Part shown: piece after piece, positions 1 to 4,799 of the stretch
How the letters are laid out: each line of letters begins with the position of its first letter
Position numbering within the stretch: the first letter of the stretch is position 1
Assembly (NCBI GenBank): GCA_023423695.1
Contig: JAFAFA010000020.1
Span: 1 to 5,472, forward strand
DNA from: Pseudomonadota bacterium
GTDB taxonomy: Bacteria; Pseudomonadota; Alphaproteobacteria; Azospirillales; Azospirillaceae
Length of the DNA stretch: 5,472 bases
Direction: 5' to 3'
Notes under the pieces: model-generated
What the model was told of the DNA's origin: nothing
Database searches by the model: none
What the model saw: only the letters and a program-made list of their open reading frames with translations
Position numbers and translations under genes: made by a program

Positions 1-1
1 G

Positions 2-481
2 CTCGGCGACGACTACTTGCCGGGCATCGGCGGGGTCAGCGCGGAGACCGAGGTGCACGTCTTCGCCTACGAGGAGCGGATCGAGGGCGGCCCGCCCGAG
101 CTCCGCGTCGAGATCACGAGCGGCGACAACGACGAGGACATGGGGCTCTGCGAGCGCCACGGGGCGAGCGCTCGCGACCTCTTCCTGTGCTCGGCCGCGC
201 CCGCGATCCACTGCGCGCGCCTGCCGATCGAGCGCGTCGCCTACTACGAGTACGACGGCGGCTGCGGCAGCGATCCGACCGACGAGGACGGCGAGCGGAG
301 CGGCGACGACGGTCCGCGATCGACGCGCGAGGGCTATCGGCTCGGCGTCACGCTCGACGGCACCGAGGCGGAGATCCGCATCGCGGAGGAGCTCGGCACG
401 CCGCCGCCGCGGGGCCTCGTCGGGCGCCGCTCGATCGCGAGCCTCGTGGAGGACGTCGCCTTCGCGCACCCGCCCTGGTAG
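2..481 (+). CDS. 3' end of an acidic hypothetical protein (5'-partial)
   Basis: The frame is open from the left edge (first full codon at base 2) to a TAG at 479-481, giving 159 visible residues; the true start lies outside the window. The TTG at 17 is in frame but need not be the start, because the codons before it are open and look coding. The part seen is high in G+C with many Asp and Glu residues, including an acidic stretch encoded around 270-320 (GSDPTDEDGE). Four cysteines are visible. No membrane segment, catalytic motif or repeat can be seen, and I do not recognise the family. The C-terminus ends in Pro-Pro-Trp. The gene converges on the lipoprotein operon with only 31 bp between the two stop codons, so it belongs to a different transcript. 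Coding status rests on the long open high-G+C frame reaching the edge. Confidence 0.7.
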   Translation, partial: LGDDYLPGIGGVSAETEVHVFAYEERIEGGPPELRVEITSGDNDEDMGLCERHGASARDLFLCSAAPAIHCARLPIERVAYYEYDGGCGSDPTDEDGERSGDDGPRSTREGYRLGVTLDGTEAEIRIAEELGTPPPRGLVGRRSIASLVEDVAFAHPPW

Positions 482-512
482 GCGCCGCCTCGACGCCCCA
501 TCGAGCTTCTCG

Positions 513-1037
513 CTATGGCGCAGCCGGCTCGGCCAGGGCGCACGCGCCATCGATGTGCCATGGGCGAGCGAGGTGATCGCCGAGCGGGGCACAGATCGAC
601 CCCGCGGGGCAATCTCCGTCGTGATCGCACGGCCGGAAGCACATCCCCCAGCCTGTAAGGTTCTCGACGGCCAGCCGACACTCCATCGGCTCGCGGGTGC
701 CGGGATACGCGGGGCAGTCGCCGGGGCCGCACGCGAGAGCACAGAAACAATAGTCGAAGGGCTCCCCGTCATCTGCCAGAAAGTTCAGGCCATTGAACGG
801 CCGAAACACGCGGAATGCGTCCAGGCGTGGTGGGCAGTCGACTGCGTAGTCGAGCGTCGCCCCCGGCTGGCACAGCATCGCCGGCAGGACCACGCCGGCG
901 TCCTCCGAGGGCCCCGCGTCGCTCGGCGCAGACCGACCGTGAGCAGCGTAGCACCCGCTCAGGAGCACGCCGCCGATCGCGACCGACGTCAGTTCGACGA
1001 GACGAACGGCACGGCGACTATGGTGGGTGAATCCCAT
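513..1037 (-). CDS. Cys-rich predicted lipoprotein (174 aa), third gene of the lipoprotein operon
   Basis: The N-terminus is a lipoprotein signal: two arginines (residues 8-9), a short hydrophobic stretch, then the lipobox LLSGC with lipidated Cys29. The mature protein starts with a Ser/Ala/Asp/Gly-rich linker (about 30-50), then a compact domain with 12 further cysteines (56, 68, 97, 99, 103, 108, 120, 133, 137, 143, 149, 166). The even number suggests disulfides in an exported protein. Residues 133-149 read CFRPCDHDGDCPAGSIC, a C-x3-C-x5-C-x5-C spacing of the kind common in secreted Cys-rich proteins of Myxococcota (general knowledge, not searched). The ATG at 1035-1037 has no clear Shine-Dalgarno. 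It sits inside the end of the upstream gene (49-bp overlap), so re-initiation by ribosomes finishing that gene is likely. No other ATG, GTG or TTG would keep the signal peptide. Biochemical function is unknown. Confidence 0.8.
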   Translation of the reverse strand: MGFTHHSRRAVRLVELTSVAIGGVLLSGCYAAHGRSAPSDAGPSEDAGVVLPAMLCQPGATLDYAVDCPPRLDAFRVFRPFNGLNFLADDGEPFDYCFCALACGPGDCPAYPGTREPMECRLAVENLTGWGMCFRPCDHDGDCPAGSICAPLGDHLARPWHIDGACALAEPAAP

Positions 1038-1471
1038 CGCTCGAAGATCGCTTGCGCGAGCCCCTCGTCTGCGCGTTGATACGCCGCGCTACCCCAGCTC
1101 AGGTTTGGCGAATCGCAGGTGAACGCTTGCCTCGATGTGGTCGCGCCCAGCCGCCGCGATAATTCATCCTCCTCCGCCGTCCAGGTTCCCCGCGAGGGCG
1201 TGCCGATGACCGATGCGGTGGACCGGGGGCCCGTCGTATGTCGGAGGGCGAGCTCCATGTACGACCCGTCAGAACGCAGCGCCATCGCGGTGTTCGTCTG
1301 TAGACATGTCGGCTGTGAGCACTCGGGCGTAGACACCAGACTGCAGTCGCATGCAACCCAGGGACGTGCCCAAAGGCCCGGGAGGCACTCTGCTTCGCTC
1401 GCGTCATGACTGGACGCGCACCCGGCAGCAAGAGCGCCGAAGAGAACCATGAGCGTCTTCATTGTGTGCAC
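989..1471 (-). CDS. Predicted small lipoprotein (160 aa), second gene of the lipoprotein operon
   Basis: The protein has a short signal peptide (MKTLMVLFGALAAGC) with lipobox LAAGC and lipidated Cys18, counting from the GTG start at 1469-1471. The mature part has six more cysteines (29, 41, 43, 51, 56, 119), four of them clustered at 41-56. It also contains short strand-like segments around residues 60-125 (an S-D-G-S-Y turn and a G-T-W motif), loosely like a small beta-barrel or lipocalin-type fold; that comparison is inference only. Two starts are possible. The GTG at 1471 has a GGAG seven bases upstream and overlaps the previous gene by 13 bp. The ATG at 1462 gives the classic 4-bp ATGA overlap but has the GGAG 16 bases away. 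Spacing favours the GTG; the mature protein is the same either way. The 3' end overlaps the next gene by 49 bp. Function is unknown. Confidence 0.8.
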   Translation of the reverse strand: MHTMKTLMVLFGALAAGCASSHDASEAECLPGLWARPWVACDCSLVSTPECSQPTCLQTNTAMALRSDGSYMELALRHTTGPRSTASVIGTPSRGTWTAEEDELSRRLGATTSRQAFTCDSPNLSWGSAAYQRADEGLAQAIFERWDSPTIVAVPFVSSN

Positions 1472-3441
1472 TGGGGATCTCCGGCTCCGGTGAGCGGAAC
1501 ACTGTAGAATTTAGGGCAAGAGCTGCTTGGGACAGTGATTTGGATGGTCTTGATGGTTTCGTTGCCGGAGCCATCGCTCGCGCGAACAGTTGCATAGTAC
1601 CTACGCTGCCCGTATGACGGTGGGTCGCGTTCCCCACGAATGCAGAAGTTGTGGGCTCCGAACACGATATCGGGCGAGGCCACGTGCATGTCGGCGACGT
1701 TCGTCGTCACGCTGAGCACGTCGAGCTCGAGGCTCGGGTCGCAGGTATCGCTGAACGCGGGAAGAAGGTCGCTCGGGCGAAAGAGCCGCATCTGCCCGTC
1801 GCTGGGGATGCAGGTTGGCAAGAGGCCCGAGTTGAATGACGGGGGGCTGGTGTCACGGACCGTAACCTTAACGACGTCCGAGCTCATCACATTCGACGCG
1901 TCGGTCACCGTCAGGGAAAACAGACGCGTTTCTATCCCGACATGCACGGCCGTCGTAAGACCGGAGCTGCCGATGTACGGAACCGGCGACGGGTAGTTCG
2001 GAGCCGTGACGGACGCCCATGCATAGGATTCGATATCCGAGCTCCCCTGTGTGCTGTCCGGGTCGGTGGACGCCGCGGCCGAGAGCGTGACCCATGCCCC
2101 CGAAGAGCTTGTGCATTCTTGCACGAGATCGGGCCCTGCTTCTGCCTGCGGAGCACGGTTCGGAAAGAGACCGTAGATGTCGAGCTTCACCGTGGCATCA
2201 AGCTCCTCGTCATAAAACGATCCATGCAGCTCGATCGCGCGTGTCGTCCAGTCGATCGTCCCCAGGATGCGATCCGATGAGACGAACTCGTAGGCCTGGC
2301 GGACGGTGGCCCAGCCGGGGTTCGAAGAGATGAAAACGCTCGAGCCCGAGGGGATCTCGATGAGGCTCTTCGATCCCGTCAGCGGCGTCACGGTACCGCC
2401 GGCGATCGGCATCGGATTCAGAATGATCGTGTTGGTATAGCTGTATCCAGCGATGTCGAAGTCGGTGGCGGCCTCGCCACGCAGCCATGGGACTTCCACT
2501 ATGCATGTCTCGCCGGGGTCACACCGCGGTGCGCTCAGGGCGATCGAGCCTTCGAGCGGCACGGAGACCTCCTCGGTCCCGTAGATGATGGTCGCGCTCG
2601 ATCCGGTTCCCGTGAGCTCCCAGAAGTACGCGCCCGACGTGATCTCCGGTGGGTCGAAGATCGTATCCTCGCAGGTCATTTCGGGGATGCCCGTGTTGGT
2701 GGCGCAGGAGAGAAAGCAATAGCGGCTCGGCCGCGCGCCGCTCGGCGGAAACTCCGAAAGATTTCCGAGGCTACATGCGGCGATCACCTTGGAGCGTGCG
2801 TCCGCCGACGTGGCTGCACAGCCTGTCTGGCGGGTCCCAGTCTGATAGCCCTCTGGGCACGCGGGCGCACCAGGCGGAGCGGCGAGCGGCGAGCATCGGG
2901 CAAATTCCGGATCGTCCGGGTCTCGGCATTCCGTCGGGACGTCGGTACAGGGATCGACATGCTCCAGTGCAGCGCGCGCGATGTCATCGGCGGGGCATGC
3001 CTCCTGGTCGTAGTTTACGTCCCCGCCCGGCGGAGGAATGCAGAAGAAGCCCTGCCGGGTGTCGCCCTGTCGAAGCCGGCTTGCTGGGACTGCCAGGACC
3101 GTCGGAACGGCGGCCATGTCGATGATGATGGAAGGGCAGTTCCCCATCGCGTCTGGGAGGCTGTGGCGCCCTGATTCCTCATGGTAACAGAATGGTCGAT
3201 CCCAACAGATCGCGCACATGCACGAACCGACCTGGAGCGAGTCGACGTCAGGGGCAATCATCGAGTAGTCTGGCGCCAGAATCACGGAGCATCCGACGGC
3301 TGACATGATGAGGTACAGCTGCAAGAGCAGCACGCAACACAGGATCAGCTGATCCACGCGGGTGGAGACTAGGCTGACCGGATATGAGCGGGCGCGATGG
3401 CTGGAGATCGCGGGCCCGGTGCGAGCTGGCGGTCGATCCAA
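1459..3441 (-). CDS. Large surface lipoprotein with PKD (K319L-like) and Ig-like C-terminal domains (660 aa)
   Basis: This is the first gene of the lipoprotein operon. Residues 31-50 form one hydrophobic segment ending at SAVGC, so Cys51 is the likely lipidation site (the -3 residue is Ala rather than the usual Leu). Residues 74-258 are Cys-rich, with a CMCAIC cluster at 74-79. Residues 270-425 look beta-rich. Residues 429-529 match a PKD/K319L-type domain: APQAEAGPD at the start, VTLSAAASTDPD, then a Tyr-x-Trp core and FSLTVTDAS. The junction DTSPP at 530-534 leads into a second Ig-like (HYR-like) domain that ends with DGSGNETIKTI. PKD-type domains usually serve surface adhesion or protein binding, so an envelope role is inferred. 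After Cys51 there are 24 cysteines, consistent with disulfides. The start used is a TTG at 3439-3441, giving a long Arg-rich n-region. A GTG at 3355-3357 would start just before the hydrophobic segment but leaves no positive charge there. Neither has a strong Shine-Dalgarno. Confidence 0.88.
   Translation of the reverse strand: MDRPPARTGPAISSHRARSYPVSLVSTRVDQLILCCVLLLQLYLIMSAVGCSVILAPDYSMIAPDVDSLQVGSCMCAICWDRPFCYHEESGRHSLPDAMGNCPSIIIDMAAVPTVLAVPASRLRQGDTRQGFFCIPPPGGDVNYDQEACPADDIARAALEHVDPCTDVPTECRDPDDPEFARCSPLAAPPGAPACPEGYQTGTRQTGCAATSADARSKVIAACSLGNLSEFPPSGARPSRYCFLSCATNTGIPEMTCEDTIFDPPEITSGAYFWELTGTGSSATIIYGTEEVSVPLEGSIALSAPRCDPGETCIVEVPWLRGEAATDFDIAGYSYTNTIILNPMPIAGGTVTPLTGSKSLIEIPSGSSVFISSNPGWATVRQAYEFVSSDRILGTIDWTTRAIELHGSFYDEELDATVKLDIYGLFPNRAPQAEAGPDLVQECTSSSGAWVTLSAAASTDPDSTQGSSDIESYAWASVTAPNYPSPVPYIGSSGLTTAVHVGIETRLFSLTVTDASNVMSSDVVKVTVRDTSPPSFNSGLLPTCIPSDGQMRLFRPSDLLPAFSDTCDPSLELDVLSVTTNVADMHVASPDIVFGAHNFCIRGERDPPSYGQRRYYATVRASDGSGNETIKTIQITVPSSSCPKFYSVPLTGAGDPQCTQ
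1479..1482 (-). promoter_or_regulatory. Ribosome binding site for the 160-aa lipoprotein
   Basis: Read on the - strand this is GGAG, seven bases before the GTG at 1469-1471 and 16 bases before the in-frame ATG at 1460-1462. It lies inside the last codons of the large lipoprotein gene. It is the main reason for preferring the GTG start. Confidence 0.5.
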
Positions 3442-3469
3442 TGCTGCCTGGCCTCATGGTCATCTGGCG

Positions 3470-3498
3470 ATGATTGCAGATGATGAAGGGCGCAACAA
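3470..3498 (-). promoter_or_regulatory. Possible promoter of the lipoprotein operon
   Basis: On the - strand, TTGTTG (3498-3493) and AATCAT (3475-3470) are separated by 17 bp. They match the sigma-70 type boxes at three and four of six positions. Transcription would start near 3463, leaving a leader of about 20 bases before the TTG at 3441, which mildly supports that upstream start. The match is weak, and myxobacterial promoters often differ from this consensus. Confidence 0.22.
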
Positions 3499-3714
3499 GG
3501 TCCGGTCATCGGTGGCTGCCGGGCCGAGTCGACGATCTGTCCGACCACATCTTGGCTGGGCGGCGCGCGGTCTGCCGGGCGGTGGCGCGTCGCGTATTAC
3601 ACGGATCCCCCGGGACAGCTGCGTTCCGGTCCGGGCGCGCGCGTTGAGGGGCGCGGCCGCCGAGAACAGCGCTGGTGCTCCCATCGCCCGACTCGAGGAT
3701 GGAGGCGAATTGCC

Positions 3715-3744
3715 TTGCACGCATGAATGGCGCGGCCGTAGATT
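3715..3744 (+). promoter_or_regulatory. Possible promoter of the 154-aa gene
   Basis: TTGCAC (3715-3720) and TAGATT (3739-3744) lie 18 bp apart, matching sigma-70 type boxes at three and four of six positions. They sit in a locally A+T-richer patch of an otherwise very G+C-rich region. Transcription from about 3751 would give a leader of roughly 54 bases. This is a by-eye match only. Confidence 0.3.
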
Positions 3745-3795
3745 TAGATCCTCGAACGTGGTCTCCCGAGCAGTGGGGGGAGGCCTTCACAGAAA

Positions 3796-3800
3796 GGGAG
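3796..3800 (+). promoter_or_regulatory. Ribosome binding site for the 154-aa gene
   Basis: GGGAG, preceded by AAA, lies four bases before the ATG at 3805. It is the clearest Shine-Dalgarno in the window and fixes the start of the gene. Confidence 0.7.
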
Positions 3801-3804
3801 CACC

Positions 3805-4269
3805 ATGCCGTTCAAGGCCACTCAGGGTGAAGTCACCATCGAGATCGACGACGATCTCGCGCTGCCGGAGAAGGCCGGCAATATGTCGCCCACCGAGGTC
3901 GCGCGCCTCCCCAAGGCGCCGCGGGGCATCGGCCTCTGCGGGAGCCAGACGGCGGCCGCGATCACCAAGGCCGGCCCTCGGTTCTTGCCGCCGCCGGGCG
4001 TGACCGCCGAGGCGCTCCTGGCCGCCGTCCGCCGCGCCGACGGCATCGACGAGGTGATCGTCAGCCTCGAGGTCCTCCTCGGCCGCGTGAAGCAGGCCAA
4101 CCTGATCTTCGACGCGGAGCTCTGGGAGATGCTGCGCAAGGTCAACGACCAGGTGAAGGCGCAGGGCAAGCATGAGCCGGAGCTGGCGGCGCAGTTCACG
4201 GTGCTGCGCGACTTCATGCGCTCGCCCTCGCGCCGCGGCGGCGGCGGCGAGGACGGCGGCGATCAGTAG
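3805..4269 (+). CDS. Hypothetical soluble protein (154 aa)
   Basis: The ATG has a strong ribosome binding site, codon third positions are rich in G/C, and the protein composition is normal, so this is a real gene. There is no signal peptide or membrane segment, so it is probably cytoplasmic. Residues 1-20 form a short strand-like start with an acidic IEIDDDLAL patch. Residues about 28-65 are Pro/Ala-rich, with a single Cys in LCGSQTAAA. Residues about 66-138 look largely helical (GIDEVIVSLEVLLGRVKQA, then ELWEMLRKVNDQVKAQGK), suggesting a small helical domain for protein contacts. The C-terminal 16 residues are a basic then Gly/Asp-rich tail, probably disordered. I do not recognise the family and see no catalytic motif. 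It stands alone: the operon upstream is divergent and the metal transporter downstream is convergent. The 22-bp repeat array begins about 40 bases after its stop. Confidence 0.85.
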   Translation: MPFKATQGEVTIEIDDDLALPEKAGNMSPTEVARLPKAPRGIGLCGSQTAAAITKAGPRFLPPPGVTAEALLAAVRRADGIDEVIVSLEVLLGRVKQANLIFDAELWEMLRKVNDQVKAQGKHEPELAAQFTVLRDFMRSPSRRGGGGEDGGDQ

Positions 4270-4311
4270 CCACGTCCACGGGTATAGCCGACCCCACCTG
4301 CCGTTCCCTTC

Positions 4312-4531
4312 GAGCCCCTGAGGTGCTCTCAGAGAGCCCCTCGGGGGCTCTCTGGGAGGGCCCGAGGCGCTCCTTCCGAGCCCGATCGGGGCTCGTCGGG
4401 AGGGACAGGAGACCTCAGCGCGAGCGCTCACGGGGCTCGGGTGGAGCGCCTCGAGGGCTCCTCCGCAGCGCCCCGAAGGCTCGGACCGACCGCCCGAGGG
4501 GCTCGAAGGGAGGCCTCTCTGGGGTCCGACG
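4312..4531. repeat. 22-bp tandem array, about ten diverged units in exact register
   Basis: Units start at 4312, 4334, 4356, 4378, 4400, 4422, 4444, 4466, 4488 and 4510, with no insertion or deletion in 220 bp. Each is a 17-bp imperfect palindrome of the form GAG-CSCC-N4-GGG-CTC followed by a 5-bp variable linker. Example 17-bp cores are GAGCCCCTCGGGGGCTC (unit 2), GAGCCCGATCGGGGCTC (unit 4) and GAGCGCCTCGAGGGCTC (unit 7). Positions 2 (A), 16 (T) and 17 (C) are the same in all ten; positions 1, 3, 6, 12, 14 and 15 agree in nine of ten or nearly so. The 5-bp linkers (TCAGA, TCTGG, CTTCC, GTCGG, AGCGC and so on) share nothing. Flanking 22-mers at 4290 and 4532 keep A2, T16 and C17 and may be decayed units. 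The period is not a multiple of three, so this is not a peptide repeat. Function is unknown. Confidence 0.88.
4326..4358 (+). terminator. Strong hairpin, possible terminator of the 154-aa gene
   Basis: The arms 4326-4340 and 4344-4358 pair over 15 bp with one G-T wobble and a 3-base TCG loop; the inner 11 pairs (4330-4340 with 4344-4354) are perfect. It begins 57 bases after the stop of the 154-aa gene and is built from unit 2 and the edges of units 1 and 3 of the 22-bp array. No T-run follows, so intrinsic termination is uncertain. As a palindrome it could act in both directions. Confidence 0.3.
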
Positions 4532-4584
4532 TACCCACCCCGCCCCTCAGAGCTCAGAGACCGTGAATCCTCACCTGGTGGGAG

Positions 4585-4799
4585 TGCCGAGCGGAGCGGT
4601 TCCGGCTGACTGGACACCGGGATGGGAAGCGACAGCGGGTCGGTGCCGCGTAGCTCGGCCCGCGCGCTCGCGAAGCGCGCGCAAAGCCAACTGCCGAGCG
4701 GAGCGGTTCCGGCTGACTGGACACCGGGGATGGGAAGCGACAGCGGGTCGGCGCCGCGTAGCTCGGCCCGCGCGCTCGCGAAGCGCGCGCCAAACAACT
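4585..4799. repeat. 107-bp tandem direct duplication
   Basis: Copy 1 is 4585-4691 and copy 2 is 4692-4799, head to tail with no gap. Both begin TGCCGAGCGGAGCGGTTCC and end in ACT. By eye they differ by one substitution (GGTGCC versus GGCGCC), one extra G in a G-run and small indels in the last dozen bases. Each copy carries a G+C-only hairpin near its end: 8-bp arms CGCGCGCT and AGCGCGCG around a CGCGA loop (4661-4681 and 4769-4789). Copy 2 ends on the first base of the complemented stop codon of the metal transporter gene. Such near-identity suggests recent duplication or gene conversion. It may belong to a dispersed intergenic repeat family, which cannot be judged from one window. Confidence 0.92.
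4769..4789 (-). terminator. G+C hairpin just after the metal transporter gene, possible terminator
   Basis: Arms 4769-4776 and 4782-4789 pair perfectly over 8 bp around a 5-base loop, 10 bases downstream of the transporter stop on the - strand. The same hairpin occurs in copy 1 of the duplication at 4661-4681. No T-run follows, so it may stall polymerase or block exonucleases rather than act as a standard intrinsic terminator. Confidence 0.3.

Larger units (their letters stand above)
3442..3804. other. Divergent intergenic region
   Basis: This 363-bp stretch separates the 5' ends of the lipoprotein operon (- strand) and the 154-aa gene (+ strand). The open frames that cross it give low-complexity Arg/Pro/Ala-rich translations and look non-coding. 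Weak candidate promoters face outward on each side. I see no tRNA, riboswitch-like fold or clear operator in it. Confidence 0.6.
4270..4798. other. Repeat-filled region between convergent genes
   Basis: These 529 bp hold no convincing gene. In order they contain about 40 bases after the stop of the 154-aa gene, the 22-bp tandem array, about 50 bases of plain sequence (4532-4584), and the 107-bp tandem duplication. Long open frames cross it on both strands, but only because the DNA is G+C-rich and poor in stop codons. Their translations simply repeat the DNA repeats. Confidence 0.75.

Noticed and set aside
489..505. Small inverted repeat (CTCGA ... TCGAG) between the convergent stops
   Set aside because: Only 5 bp of stem with a 7-base loop and no T-run; too weak to call a terminator.
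3362..4003. 213-aa open frame on the + strand across the divergent intergenic region
   Set aside because: Arg-rich translation with no domain; it overlaps the start of the 154-aa gene in another frame and lacks a ribosome binding site.
4312..4531. CRISPR array
   Set aside because: The repeats are too diverged, the linkers are only 5 bp, and no cas gene is present. Real CRISPR repeats are nearly identical with spacers of about 30 bp.
3787..4797. 336-aa open frame on the - strand
   Set aside because: It runs antisense to the well-supported 154-aa gene and through both repeats. Its protein is Arg/Ala/Gly/Pro low complexity and just mirrors the 107-bp duplication.
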